Positions 24,613 to 37,542 of a DNA stretch of 64,000 nucleotides are shown here, piece by piece. Position 1 is the stretch's first letter; each line of letters opens with the position of its first letter. Position numbers and translations under genes: made by a program. Origin of the DNA: Macrobrachium rosenbergii (taxonomy: Eukaryota > Arthropoda > Malacostraca > Decapoda > Palaemonidae); NCBI RefSeq assembly GCF_040412425.1, contig NC_089766.1:18492192-18556191 (forward strand), given 5' to 3'. The notes beneath the pieces are model-generated. The model did no database searches and was not told the DNA's origin. It saw only the letters and a list, made by a program, of their open reading frames with translations.

Positions 24613-25824
24613 TTGTTTGTGGGTAATCTGGATAGGTTGTATGATAGTTTACCTTTTTTGCCAGATTCAGCCAACACGGCCTTATCCAAAGAAGCTGCAA
24701 CTCCAACACTCTCTCGCTCTATTTCTGATAATTTTATAGATATTGGAAGTGATTGCAGAGGTACCATTTCAAATTCCTTTGCAGTTGATCTCTGTGGAGT
24801 TCAGGGTTGTAGTGAACACGGACGTATTGCCAAAGATGAAGTCGAGGGAGGTACGATAAATGATGATTATGATACCTTGTTATCATGTAAATATGTTCTT
24901 GATGATGAAGTTGAATGTTGTGATGAGCAGGATCAAGAAAATGAGGATATTATTGATTTTGTATTGCATTCAACATTAAGAAACGAAGACGGAAGACTTA
25001 TCATGCCTTTGCTATGGAAGAGTAATGTTTCTAATCTTCTTGCAAAAAATGAGAATTTAGCAGTGGCAATTTTAAAGTCTATTCGCACTAAATATCAACA
25101 TCAACCGAAATTGCTGCAGATGATTGATCAAACCTTCAAAGAACAGCTAGAGGAGGGTGTTATTGAGGAAATTACAGATTTGGACTCCTTCAAAGAAAGC
25201 CACCCTTTCTACAGCTTCCTGCCTCATATGCCTGTGTTTCGTTTGAATAGAGAAACAACAAAGTGCCGCGTAGTCTGTTTTGTCAAATTTAAAGGAGAAA
25301 TGCTCTGATAAGAAATTAGTTGTCAGTCATAACCAGGCTATGTTGGGGGACCTTGTATGTTTGAAGATTTCTACAGCAATTCTACAACTTAGATTTGATA
25401 ATTATCTGCTATGTTTTGATATAAAGAAGGCATTTTTGTCCATTGGATTGAAGGAAATTGATGAGACTTTTACTGTATTGGTTTCTGTAATATTACCAAA
25501 GGAGATTACAAACTTGTTGCTTACAAACACAACAGGCTACCTTTTGGCCTTAAATCAAGCCCAGCATTACTTATGTTAGGTCTCTACAAGATTCTCATTG
25601 TAGATGCAGAGACAGACCCTCCTGAATTGCAAAAGTTGAAGAGGTTGATATACAGTTTGTCTTATATGGATAACCTAGCTGTGACAGCAAATTCAACTGA
25701 AGATCTCAATGGGCTTTTAATAATTTGTCAAGCATATTTGCTCCTTACAAAATCTACTTGCAACATTTTTTACAAACTCTTCTTTGCAAGAGGACTTGGA
25801 TGTAATGTCAGAAACGTCCACTGA
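24613..25824 (+). pseudogene. BEL/Pao reverse transcriptase, three frames
   Basis: The first segment (24613-25308) ends with FYSFLPHMPVFR and TTKCRVVCF, the conserved lead-in to BEL/Pao RT. A shift leads to 25280-25579 with CFDIKKAFLSIGL (first catalytic Asp). A second shift leads to 25573-25824 with SYMDNLAVTA in the place of the usual YVDD box, so the second catalytic Asp is Asn. With two frameshifts and an altered active site the enzyme is dead. Confidence 0.8.
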
Positions 25825-26548
25825 TGATAAAGTGAAACTTTTGGGTCTTTCATGGATGAGAGATAGTGACACCCTTGCCACTATAAAACTTAATCTGAAC
25901 CCAGAAGCTACAACAAAGCGTCAGATTTTATCAAGCATTGCTTCTAATTTTGATGTGTTCAATTTTAATGCCCCACTTTTAAATAGGGCTAGACTATTTT
26001 TTCAGAGACTACAATACAGGAGTGATTTGGATTGGGATACTCACCTTACCATGGACTTGCAAAGAGAATGGACAAATATCACTAATCAAGTGAATTCTGC
26101 TCCTGAAATAAAAGTACCACGAGGTATGGGCAAGAGATCTGATTCATGTAAACTCATTGGTTTCACAGATGCTTCAAAGCAAATGTATGCTACAGTTATC
26201 TATATGAAGAATCTCGACTCAGGCAAAGTAAGTTTTGTACTTTCAAAGAACAAGCTTCTGAACAAAACTGTTGCCATTAAATCTATCCCTTGCTTGGAAT
26301 TTTTGGCTGTTGCACTTGGAGTTGAAGTTCTTCATGACCTAAGACAGGAATTGTCAGGCCCTAATGCTTTATGTCCTATTAACATTGTTGGTATGGAGTT
26401 GTACACAGATAGTTCTATTTGTCTTAACTGGATTAATTTACATTTTAATAAACTGGATAAAATGAAGAATGTCTGTTATGGTAAAGAACAAATTGCATAC
26501 TATTTCCAGGTTATGCGAAAAATTTCAAATTACCTTCTCATTTTGTGA
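25784..26548 (+). pseudogene. BEL/Pao linker and RNase H
   Basis: KLLGLSWMRDSDTL and LNRARLFFQRLQ are typical of the Pao-type segment between RT and RNase H. LIGFTDASKQMYATVIY (about 26154, first catalytic Asp), IPCLEFLAVALG (Glu) and MELYTDSSICLNWI (about 26394, Asp) form an RNase H core that removes the RNA strand during reverse transcription. The three acidic residues are present. The frame runs into a shift near 26500. Confidence 0.8.
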
Positions 26549-28479
26549 AGGTCAGGAAAATCCAGCAGACATGGCCAGCCGTCCTGTTAGTTACTATCTA
26601 CTGAGCAAGTCCAACTTTTATATTGGGCCACATTTTTTGAAGTCTGATGACCTGCCAGTTGATGTCAATATGGCTGAAATGTGCAGCGAAACAACTCTCT
26701 TAGAAAACCCATTAATTGAGGTTGATAAATTTTCATCTTTTTCAAAACTTGTCAGAATTTACAGGTATGTTCTTCAATTTCTTAATAATTGTAAAAGAAA
26801 GATGAAAGAGAAGAACCCCCAGCAATATCAACATATTCAATGTCTTGACGATGTTTCCTTGCACAAGGTTGCAGTATCGTTCCTTGTTAGATTTGATCAG
26901 TATCAGGAATTTAAGGAAATTTTTGAGTACTTTTCTAATTCAGGTAAAACACTGAAAAGTATTCCAGACCTTGTTGCCAAATTCAACATTTTTGTTGATG
27001 AGAAAGGAATTTTAAGAATAAAAAGCAAGTGCTTTCGTAAAAACCAAATGAACAGGGAACAACTAAATCCAATTTTGCTATCAAAGACCAGCCCTTTGAC
27101 AAAGGCAATAATATTAGATGTTCACCATCGCACTAAACATGCTGGCTTTTATACACTGCTTTCTGAAATAAGGAAGCAGTATTTTATCATTCATGCATTT
27201 TCAACCATACAAGGGGTTCTTAGATCGTGCATAACTTGTAAACGTCTTAATGGTCGCCCTGTTAGGTTAAATCAGAGTGCATACAGAGAAGACCGGTTGA
27301 TGCCTTCTAATATACCCTTTCGTTATGTCTATTTAGATTACATTGGACCCTTCTCAGTCTTGGACAATAAGCAAAAAAAGAAAGTCTGGATTCTTATTGT
27401 AACATGCATGTGGAGTAGGGCTATAAATTTGAAGATTTGTCATGACTTGACTGCTGCTATGTTCCTACGGGCCTTACAGTTGCACGTCTTTGATTATGGA
27501 ATACCAGAAAAGGTGTTTTCGGATTTGGGATCGCAGATTGTAAGTGGATTAAACACTGTGAAGGCCTTTCTGTCAGATTCAGCTACATATAATTATATGG
27601 TAACAAATGGTATATCATGTTTGCAATTCGAACAATATTTTAAGGGTCACAGTCAGCTAGGATCATTAGTGAATCCTGTGTCAAAATTGTTAAGAAGTTG
27701 ATATATGGATCAGTTAAGAAAAATGTTTTGTCTATATTAGATTTTGAATTTGTGATGTTAGAGGTTAATCATATTGCAAATCGCAGGCCTATTGCGTTTT
27801 TAAAGAAGGCCTTCGAAAGGTTGACCTAGAATTTCCAGCTCCAATAACTCCTGAAATGCTATTAAAAGGTTATGAGCTAGCTTCTGTAAATATTATTCCA
27901 GATCTCCAGTCTCTTCCAGATGACGAGCTTCCATGGGATCACGAGCATATCAAAGATGCTTATTCCAAGCTCCGGAAAGTTAGGGATAAGTTGAGGGATA
28001 TATACAACGGTGAGTTTATGGCCCAGATGATACAGCAAGCAACCGATAAAAAGTCCAGATATGTTCCAAAGAAACATCATAAGCTGAAGAGGGGGGACAT
28101 TGTACTCATTAGGGATCACATGCAAAAACCAACGAATTATGACATGGCACGAATTCTAGACGTAAAAGAAAACGAACTAGAAGAAGTAACAGGAGCTGTG
28201 TTATTAAAGGGAAATGGATCAAAGGTACATTATCATTCTGAATCTTTAATTCCTCTCTTGACTGTCGAGGACCATGAATTTCATGATGGTAGGGTGCCTA
28301 ATGCAATTAGAGAGGAAAACAAAAAGCAAGCAGAAGCTAAGCCTTTGCACAGGCAGCCAAAATTGCCAAAGCAAGGATTAAGCAGACTTACATTGCAGAT
28401 GATTCTTAATGCAATTCATTGTCTACATGGCAATGTTTTACCTTCGGCAAAACATTCCATCGTCGGGCCGGAGTGTTAG
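26469..28479 (+). pseudogene. BEL/Pao integrase with C-terminal domain
   Basis: After the RNase H tail (QENPADMASRPVS) the 410-codon frame at 26469-27701 holds an HHCC zinc motif (HHRTKHAGF ... CITCKRL) and the DDE core: FRYVYLDYIGPF (first Asp, about 27330) and VFSDLGSQI (second Asp, about 27520). The expected third acidic residue lies around the frame break at 27600-27860. The last frame (27856-28479) contains KLKRGDIVLIRDHM and ARILDV, the integrase-associated C-terminal domain of BEL/Pao (DUF5641-like). It ends beside the LTR start. Confidence 0.85.
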
Positions 28480-29650
28480 AAAATAAAGTTAACACTATTT
28501 CTAATTCTTTGTATATATTTATTTATTTACTAATATTTTTGTTTTCATTTAAACTGGGAAATTACCTATTTTTAAGTAATTAATATCGTTCAGGTTTCTG
28601 AATCAAATGCTGATTATTTTATTGCTTTGATATTGATTACTTAATTATTTAAATAATGGTTCTTTAAAGTTAAAGTAATAATAATTGTTTAATGTTAAAA
28701 TAATAATTATATTAGTTTAAATACCTTGCCAAGCCTTTACTGCTCTTTAAAATGCAGTTAAACTACTGAACATTTTGATACTGCCTGTTTACATATTTCC
28801 TCTCCAGGAGTGATCTACTGTTCTTTACTTCACTGTTCTTTTCGGAGAGCCTGGAGAAGTCAGTACTTAAGCAGCCATTAAAGGAGGTAACACATCCTAC
28901 CTCCGGTCAGGTACTCATCATCCATGGAGTGACTTACCTTTTAACCGACACACATAAGCTGGACATCATCGCCATATCTTCTGCCGGCTCATGACTCTAC
29001 CACTTACCATTAGATTGCAGTGAATATTTACCTACATCTGCCAAAGGATTACTTACAAAGGGTTACTTACAGAAGCAGAAGGATTACTCACCTTCATCGC
29101 CGTGCCTCCACTTCAAAAGCATTAGGTGAGGCAAGGTTACTTTTCTTAAATTACAAGTTAAAATTCATTTATTAATTTTCTTGCATATTCATTTAAACTT
29201 AATTGATTCAGTGATCTACTCGTCTTATTAAAGTGCTCTATTCCGTTTCAATACTCTGCTCGTTTTTGACAAATAGCGTTTATTCTCAGATTGTTTGTGT
29301 TCGTATGGAGGAGAGGTTAATCGCATCCAATACCGTACAGTATATATTTTCAATTAAGGCATCGACGGCAAACCTCTTCCGAGTGCATACAGCAATAATT
29401 CTTCACGGCAGATATTGAAATCTAAAACGAACCTATGTGTACATAATTTTGCATTTTTTCGAATTTTTTAATATTGTTAAATATTTAATTTTTCTTTTCA
29501 ATATTAATATTAATTATTTACTGTTTTTATTCGAAACCTTATTAAATTATTCCCTGAAAGGATATTGAATATTCAGTTTAACATTCATTCATCATACATC
29601 TTAAATTATTTTTCTATTGCGAAACCCCTCACGACGGAGATGCAACCGAG
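28474..29650 (+). repeat. Candidate BEL/Pao 3' LTR
   Basis: Begins TGTTAGAAAATAAAG immediately after a GGGCCGGAG purine-rich stretch at the end of the integrase frame, the normal place for polypurine tract and LTR. AT-rich, with a hairpin CTCCAGG...CCTGGAG near 28802-28858. The right end is not defined (before the CCTAA run at 29781) because no second LTR is available for comparison. Confidence 0.45.
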
Positions 29651-30739
29651 TACGGGACCTTCCCCTGAAAAAAGAGGGACGCCATGTCTTAAAAACTAAC
29701 CATAGAATTTTCTTGAAAATAATCTTATGTTTCCTACACCCACATTATGTTTCTCACACCCAAGTTACTCCAGAGGTACTAATCTAACCTAACCTAACCC
29801 AACCTAGCTTAACCTAACCTAACGAGACGAGACATGTGGGGGGGGGGAGAGGAGCCATCCTCCTGCGAAAGAGGTTGGAAACAGGACCCTCTGGTGATGA
29901 TGTGAGGATACAGAAAGTTGAGATACTGAGGCCAAATGGGGAAACAGGAAGGAAGATGTTTTATAGAGGTTCCTTCAGTGACCTCCTTTGAGGAAGTTAA
30001 AAGTTGAAGTGTTTAACCTAACTGTTATATTTCAGGCTTTTGTCAAGAATGCAGATGATTTTTTTTTTATTACTGGGAATGAATTTATCATATCCAGTGT
30101 TTTTCCTCAGAGGTACAGTAAGGGCCGCCTTAAATATGTAACTCTGGGCTCGTAATGCAGTCTTCTTGCTTGAAACACGTAAAGATATCTTGAATATTCT
30201 TTCAGAAAAGACTCATTTAGGTCAGTGGGAATTATTTTTCAAGATGAGAAAGGCTACCATAGAATCTTGCCTTAGGTGGAGGGAATCCATAATTATAAAT
30301 TCAACTGGAAGAACTGTCTATGCAGTTATATTTTGTCAAAAACCCATGAAATGAGATCTTTCTTCATTGGTTCATTAGCTTTAATATTAAAATATACTAA
30401 TATATTGCTTATGCAAAAGCACTGTTTAAGAAACCTGATACCTTAATTTGCATGGAACGGGTCCTCTGGTGTATATTATTACTTTTAACAGGATTTAAGA
30501 CAAAGATCCCTGTTAATTCAGTGTGTATATGATTGCACAAGTAAATAACATGATTTCACATAATATCAGAAGATGGTGTCCTTTTAGAATATTCAAACTG
30601 AATTTGCTGTATTACACAGAAGATATGGTTCTTAGCATCTCGTGATATCCAAAATTCGGAAAAAAATAGTTTGTAGAACATTGGTCTTTCCATGAATCGA
30701 GTTTGAAAGCAAGTGTATGATATTTTCTTTCTCTTTCAG
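29651..30739. other. No gene recognised; CCTAA-rich patch
   Basis: Contains CTAACCTAACCTAACCCAAC-like sequence at 29781-29823 (see findings) and a G run near 29838. No coding signal. Confidence 0.5.
29781..29823. repeat. Interstitial (CCTAA)n, telomere-like
   Basis: Degenerate run of CCTAA units with CCCAA and GCTTAA variants. TTAGG is the usual arthropod telomere unit and CCTAA its complement. Confidence 0.7.
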
Positions 30740-30893
30740 TTAAGGCCTTCCTGAGAACCTGGGATTTGGTGATGACACAAGAGATATTGTCATCGTAGCA
30801 AAGTGCCTTTGGCTATTTGATAACAAACAGGAACTCTAGATTGGCGTGAAGGATGTAGAAAGAAGCTTCAGGAAGAAGTTTTACTCCAGCATG
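30740..30893 (+). ncRNA. Exon-like interval with canonical splice sites
   Basis: Preceded by a strong acceptor (TTTTCTTTCTCTTTCAG, ending at 30739) and followed by a strong donor (ATG|GTAAGTTG at 30894). All three forward frames have stops inside the 154-nt interval, so it would be non-coding or untranslated. No partner exon is convincingly recognised. An inference from splice-site strength only. Confidence 0.3.
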
Positions 30894-30910
30894 GTAAGTT
30901 GTGTGCAAGA

Positions 30911-31057
30911 TAGTTGTATTAATTTTCTGGTACCTGTTCCCAGCATTTAGTTGTATTCATTTTCTGGTACCTGTTTCAGCATTTAGTTGTATTCATTTTC
31001 TGGTACCTGTTTCAGCATTTAGTTACAATCATTCATTTTCTGGTACCTGTTCCAGCA
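30911..31057 (+). repeat. Tandem repeat, about 35-bp unit, four copies
   Basis: Units of TAGTTGTATTCATTTTCTGG followed by TACCTGTTTCAGCATT. Three are near identical and the last is diverged. It lies just after the exon-like interval. Confidence 0.85.
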
Positions 31058-31368
31058 TATTCTGATGAAAGTGGCCACTTATTTTGAGGCATCATATGGC
31101 ATGATTACAAAGAATTACTGGCACAGTTGAAATCATTCTTATTTAAAACTAGTATTTCAGAAAGTACACTGACCTTTTATTTCAAAATGCTTGTAGAGTC
31201 AGCAAGATACCTAGGTGCATTCATTTTCTGGTACCTGTTCCAGCATTTTCTGAAAAAAGTGGCACTTAACACAATTGCAAGGAATTACTTACACAATTAA
31301 AATTTTCTTGTTTAAAACTAGGGTTTTATAAGGTAAATTATCATTTATTTCAAAATGCTTGTAGAGTC
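31031..31368 (+). repeat. Duplicated 150-170-bp segment
   Basis: 31031-31200 and 31219-31368 both start ATTCATTTTCTGGTACCTGT and end CAAAATGCTTGTAGAGTC, with indels between. The first overlaps the last unit of the short tandem repeat, so both duplications have shared ends. Confidence 0.8.
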
Positions 31369-33404
31369 ATTAGAATGTGACATATTTATTGCTTGTGGAA
31401 CTACCACCTTCTTACAAAAGCACGAACCTAGACGAGAGAATTAAGCCTTTATATCGTGATAGGTTTAACCAGAGTCCCTCCTTTCCTCAAATAAATTTGC
31501 CCGTAACTGTACTCATAAGAATGTTACGAAGTTCTTTCAATTTTCAGGTTAACGATCCTCAACGGACAGACTTAAAATCCCTTCACTTCTCTGGAAGATA
31601 ATTATTATACAATAACTGGTATGTCAAGTTCCCATCCTTGGATGAATGTTGGTGCCCTACAAAATAATCTAATCCAAGTAAGTGGTCGTAATATCTGCAT
31701 ATGATTTATCCCTATTGTAGACACTATCGTGTTTGTAATAGAACAATTGAATTATTGCCTTTATTCTGAGTCTTCCTTTCACCTTTTAACCTCTGTAGTT
31801 GTCGCAAAAGTGGATGGTGATGGTTTATGCAGGTAAAATGTTTTAATAATATGACTAATTTATATTTAAAGAGAAACTCTTATTGCCTAACACGCCTTAG
31901 AGCAGTATAATTTGCCTGAAACATCGAAGTTTAAAACAACAGAATTCGTGTTTTTTTTTTTTTTTTAGGTATTGACTGACTCTTAGGTAGTGGATATTTT
32001 CGTAGTTTTGTTTTCAAAAACACTGAAAAGGACATCTCTTCATTTGGGCACAATTTTAGACATTTTACCAAGCTTATTACTTTAGGATCAATGTTCCGCA
32101 CTGAATCACAATTATGCAGATTTTAAGTAAGAACTCTCTGTGACAGAAGCATTGTAACTTAGATAGTTCCACTGACGTTTAAATTCACCTTGCCAAGAGA
32201 GTTGTAAGTTTGGAAACTTTAGACCAAAACTATAATATAAACCATTTGTCTCCTATCAAGCCTTGGTTACAGTGAAAACCAAGAAGGATTCATAAAGGCT
32301 CATCAAATGCTCATTGATCTGGTGCAAGAAATTGTTGGAAGCCAATTCAAATCAGGGAAGAAGGTGGTGCAAAGTCTAAGGTCTTAAGAAGTGGCTTTAG
32401 TGTGTCCATGATGACATTAGCCTTGGCACAGGAAATTATTTTCATATTGTACCAAAACAGTTATCCAAAAACAGGCAACTGAAATAGGAAAAGAACCTAA
32501 TGTCGAATTACTGGCTCTTTCCTGCTTCCTGCTGACGTCTCCTGAATTCAGGTGTATTGGTTTTATTTTCTATTCCCTCATATTGGTTTATTCATCGATA
32601 TAACTTGTCTGTGTGCAGGCTGATTTCTCTTTGGAGCCCTCTTGGGTTTATTGTAGTCTGTTGACTCTGTCCATAAGGGGTTTTCAGCTGAAGATTTAAA
32701 GAAAGCAAGAAAGACAGACAGTTCTATGAATAAGGAAGGTAATGAAGTAGACTGTAGGTAAAGAACTGAGTTTTACACCATAGGCAATCGTAGGATGTGT
32801 GAATCTGAACGTGAAAGGAATACTTCTGAATAGTGGAAGGACATGAAGAAGTAATGGGTTGGATGTCCTTTGGCAGTCAGTGTCCCTTAGTGAGTTTTGC
32901 AAGAGAGTCTGTAAGTGTTCAAGTGGTGCTGCTGCTTCTGTATGAGTGTCATTCACTTATCGTAAAATATCTTTCACACTAACTCATTTCCTTATGTTGT
33001 GGTGGTTATAGTCTGCTCTTTCCCTTTCGAGCAAAAATGAATTAATTTGGAAAGTTTTCACTTTGTTCTGTGTTTTGACCGTTCCGAAATATGTAGTGGA
33101 GACTAAGAGTTTTACAAACGTTTAAAAAATTCCAGCATTAGTGTAGTTTTCTTAGAGTTCAATTAATAAAGCACAGCCAGTAAACTAGTTTCTTAGAGCA
33201 AACTAGAACAAACTTAAGTCAAGCCTTAGAGAGAAACATTTTCACTTTATTTTAATCATTATTGAATAAGGTGTTCCTGTACTTCTAAGACAGGCTCCTC
33301 AAAGCAATTACTGTGTGTTTTTTTAAATGAACTGAAAGAAGGGAGTCAGAGTATTATGGTTTATCAACTCCACAAAGGTTGGTAATCCTCTTCCAGATTA
33401 GAAA
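31369..33404. other. No gene recognised
   Basis: AT-rich intron-like DNA with scattered short frames. No domain or repeat family could be assigned. Confidence 0.45.
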
Positions 33405-35200
33405 GATGTCATCATCATCACAATTAGTCAGCTTTTCCCCAGACTTGGGTGGGGTTGTCTCCACTCCTCTCTATTTGGTGCACTTTCTGGCAGAATCCCT
33501 ATCTGACCTATCTCTTGTTTCTGCTATTGCCTTTTTTTTTTGCTACTTATTTTCTGGTGCCTCCTTGCTTATTTGACCAGCTGTTCCTTATCGTACCTTC
33601 TGATATGCCCCAAACCATCTCAGTCTGCTCTACAGCCTCTGAACATCATTAGCATTATCATCTTACCACTGCACTGTGGCTATGAATCTTAGCATTATTT
33701 AATCATGATGCCTTTCAAAGCCCTCATTATACTTTTGTCAGAGCTCTTGTGTTGCTGCAACACTGAGTTATACAAGACTCATGAATGCATCATAAGTGTT
33801 TACATAGTAATAATTTTCCATTTCATCAATAATTTACAGGGTTCTTCTCGTCGGTACTAAATTCTTAATACTTCTTAACAATCCAGTGTCCCCATGGTAA
33901 CATGTTTTGTCTCTCCCAAGACCTGCCTTTTGAACACAGTATGGTGCCTCACCTTGTATTTTGGTTATGGTGAGTCCTTTCCTCCTTGTATATTATGTAA
34001 TTCCGAGTATCTCCTGGGACATCATTTATTGTATCGATTTCACACCCACATTTTTCCCCCACAGCAATCACATGGCCACTTTCCTGACTGGACCCTTTCC
34101 TCTGATTTCTTTTCAGTCACCATAAGATCTGTTTTGTTTAAGTTAATTTTAATTCTCTCCTTCGCAATGGCCCCCCTGAGTGTCTTGCTCTTCTTCACCT
34201 TCTCAAGATATACAAGTAAGCCAAATTCTTCTAAGTTTTTTAGCATTTTATTCCATCCCCTTTTGCTTTGTAGGTTCTCATTGTCATACTCTTTCCACAC
34301 ACTTCTGGATCAACCCATTTCTTTATCAGATTTTCCTATAAACTGGTGAGCTTATCAGTGACTGGCTCGCTGGCGTGTTATTCCTGATGTCCTTGGAAAT
34401 TTTCAACTTTTTAATCTCTTTAATGGTATATTCTCTATTGGTCACTTCATCATGTAAGACCTAGTTTGTCTTCATTTCCTTCATTCAGACGATTTTCAAA
34501 AAACACTTCAAGTATTCCATTGGGTTTCTTTTCAATTTGTGTCCACTCTCATCTTTCCTTGACATAACCTCTTCTATATTTCTCCTTTCTTCCCTGCTGT
34601 GTTGTTGATCCGATTCAGTTCCTCCCATTTTCTTTGTCCTTGCCACATGCCTTTTGGTTTAGCTTCCCTTCTGCCTTTCTGTAGCTTCAGCTTGAGAAGG
34701 CTGTCTTTTTCTCTCCTGTAGGCAGGCCTTGGTATGTCTTGATTTTCTCACCATGTCTCTCGATGTCCTGTCCACTGTGTCACACTCACACTACACACCT
34801 TTTAGACTTTTCCATCTTTCAGTCTTCATGTTTTTATTATCCTGGATTTTTCATCATCCTTTTTCCATCCCTCGCCGTCAGATCATTTCCAGCAGTGTAC
34901 ATAGTATCAAGGATGCCTTCCCTGATCTATCAGCAGAAACCTTTTCTCAATGCTGCGTTTACTTCTTACGATAAAATCAATTCTATTCAATTTTCCACTC
35001 TTGCATGCCATTTACTTCTCTCGGGCTGCTTAAATCTGCTTCTCCCTCTACGTCATTCGACCAACCTGGTTGCGGGCAATATAACGATAATACCTGTGTT
35101 ACCTTCTTTCATTTATTTTTATTTGTTTCACTCTCGTCACATTTGCTATTTCCAGTTAGACAAAACCTGCTCCTTTCTAGTGTTCACATATTAACGGTTG
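33405..35200 (-). pseudogene. LINE-D: decayed non-LTR reverse transcriptase
   Basis: On the minus strand, 34300-34040 reads KINLNKTDLMVTEKKSEE then SGKWPCDCCGG. This matches the thumb/C-terminal region of a common invertebrate LINE type in which NxxKTxxM is followed by a GxWPCxxCG finger. Further on, about 33640-33405 gives LRWFG and a terminal REEWRQPHPSLGKS, the usual C-terminal end, followed by a GATGATGA tail. Upstream, 35000-34400 contains Lys/Arg-rich and KEIKKLK-like sequence fitting the region before RT, but stops are frequent. Frame changes are numerous. The family is likely Jockey/CR1-related, but I cannot place it further. Confidence 0.6.
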
Positions 35201-36196
35201 GTTGATGTCTTGGCCAGCTGGTATGAAAATGTCAGTGATTTCACCAAACTGTTCCAGGAAGGAGATGGGTGCTCCTAATAGTTTGGCTCTTAGTTGATGC
35301 GTAAGGAAGGCCTTCAACAACCATAGGAGATAGAAGTTTTATTATTGTCACTCCGCATAGGAATGTAATCTGCTTTATAGACTTTTTAGTTTTCCTTCGT
35401 GTAGGCCTAGTAGATAGGCATGGATATTCAGGAAGGGTTTAATCAACCGATATTTAGAATGTTTATTTACCTCTGTCCATAAATTCCTGTGTTATGTTGC
35501 TTTGGGTGTATCCTTGACTGGTGTAGTCATAGAATTTGTATATTTATATTTTTTTCTTGACGCCTTGGTGGCGTTTTCCTTTAAATGAGGAAGCCTTGTT
35601 CTGTTTGAGGAAAGGCAAGAAGTATTTGGTTAGTCTGTGTCAATTTGACCATCGAATGAAAGAGACCTTGCTGATTTCAGTTCTCACGTCTGGTGTTATA
35701 GAAAACTGACTCTTTTATCACCTATAATTTCTGTGTCTGATGTGTGTGTTTCTTGTGTCATTCTAAAGGAGCCAGGGACTTGTAACGATGTTATATCTCA
35801 CAATTGACAAAGATTGATTATATCCTTTTGATTTGTACCGTTGAATAAAAGGCCATTGGCGATACAGCTTTCGTGTGGCTTTCTTTCTTTAGATTTTGAA
35901 GAGAGAATAACTCGGCATTTTCTCATCCTTTTTCAGTAACATTCATCACATAGCAGTGTATGAATCTGCAGTTCTGAGTTCTCTGTCCTCAGGTTTGCTG
36001 TCACCACTGACATTCCTTGTCTCGATTCTTGTTCATTTCATTGTTCTTTCAGAAATGACCTGCTCTCTTCTGCACAGTTTCTCTCGGTCTAGGTTCTCTG
36101 TTATGTATTTCAGCCGAGAAACACATTGCCGTCATTGAAAATCGATTTAGTTCATCTGGTCACCTTTAAAAAGATCATAATATTTTCTTCTCTCTC
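35201..36196. other. No gene recognised
   Basis: T-rich, AT-rich sequence without supported features. Confidence 0.5.
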
Positions 36197-36202
36197 TCTT
36201 AG

Positions 36203-36370
36203 TTTATCCTAGACCTACGTGTAATTTCATTTGTCATATTGTTGTAGAGAAGGTTATAGTCTCTCTCTCTCTCTCTCTCTGTTTACCTAGACCTACGTGT
36301 AATTTCATTTGTCATATTGTTGTAGAGAAGGTTATAGTCTCTCTCTCTCTCTCTCTCTTTGTTTACCTGA
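36203..36370 (+). repeat. Tandem duplication, about 78-bp period, with (CT)n
   Basis: Two copies of a core beginning AGACCTACGTGTAATTTCAT (36211 and 36289), each ending GAAGGTTATAGT followed by a (CT)n run. Same architecture as the larger array at 21627-22600 but with an unrelated core. Confidence 0.85.
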
Positions 36371-37475
36371 GAGAGAGGCCTCGCATTTTCGTTTGCCATG
36401 TTGTTAAGGGTGTAGAATCTCTCTTTCTCCTAGTCTTTGTGTAAAGTGCAAACCCTGTTAAATTGTGTTTGTAAATGTCTTTTAACAAAATTCTGTATAT
36501 AACAAAATCGTTAAAACTGTGTTTGAAGTGCATGTCAAATCCTGTTCAATTGTCTTTCAGTACACAATGTCAGTAATAATATTGCTAAATAATATGCTGA
36601 TTGCCTCGTGAGTAGTTTTGGAAAGTGTTTTATGAAGTGTTCTTAAATTTCTTGTTCAGCAAAAACACAGTGTGGATTAAATCTCAAAGTGCGTTCATTA
36701 ATCATAGTTGTCATCTTTTCCCAGTCATGAATAGTTTTGGTGCCCATAAATGTCCTTAATTTTGTGTTCAGCAGGAACATTTGGAGTTCTGATTGAAATC
36801 ACACCGTGTTTAGCGATGGTATTTGTCATCTACCAATTTCTTGCTAACTGGGTCATGACCAAAAATTTTATATATATACACTAAGATTATTTGCCGTTTT
36901 ATGTCCTTTGTATTTTGTCCATGCAACTAGAAGTGAGGAAAAGAAATTATTTTTTGCGGAACTTAAACTGTATAAAGGAATTAGAATGTTTCACAGAACC
37001 TAACTAACTATCCAGCATTTGTAAGTGGAACTGTCTTATAGAGGTTGAATTATTACTGAGAAATAAACTTTCCAGGTGACTGCTGAGGAGTTAGCAACCT
37101 GACTACGGACAGAAGTAGAGGAGAATCTACGCCCCGTTCTCACTTCCACCTGGACATTTCAGACCCCCTGGTACTACTAGGGTGCAAATCGCACAGAGTA
37201 ACCGGCACCTAGATACTAGACGTTGCTATGCATGGGTTGTTAGGAGTATAGGTTGGAAAAAAAATCCTGCTACTTGGAAGTGATTTCGGAAATAATTTCA
37301 TGGTTATATAAAACAATATTATAGAAATTGACTTGTTTCAGTATCGTTCCTTAAAGGAAAAGGTAATAAGAAAGATTGTAGGCCGTGTCATGTTTTATTG
37401 TAATTTCAAACTTGTTTACAAAATTTACAAAACTCTGTAATCACCTCCCGGACCGGGCAGCAGCCGGCAGCCTCC
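36371..37475. other. No gene recognised
   Basis: Intron-like sequence; no supported feature. Confidence 0.5.
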
Positions 37476-37479
37476 CCAC

Positions 37480-37542
37480 AGCAAAAAAAAAAAAAAAAAA
37501 AAAAATTTTTTCTGTTTTTATTTTTTTTTTTTTTTTTTGCTG
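37480..37542. repeat. Inverted poly(A)/poly(T) hairpin
   Basis: CAGC followed by about 23 A, then a T-rich arm ending GCTG, forming a self-complementary stem with a short TCTG-containing loop. Confidence 0.8.

Larger units (their letters stand above)
23700..29650 (+). mobile_element. BEL/Pao LTR retrotransposon, decayed
   Basis: Gag zinc knuckles, protease, RT, Pao-type linker, RNase H, integrase and a C-terminal integrase-associated domain appear in BEL/Pao order on the plus strand, spread over all three frames. A putative 3' LTR starts at 28474. No 5' LTR was found. Both outer ends are approximate. The copy is an old, immobile relic. Confidence 0.85.
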
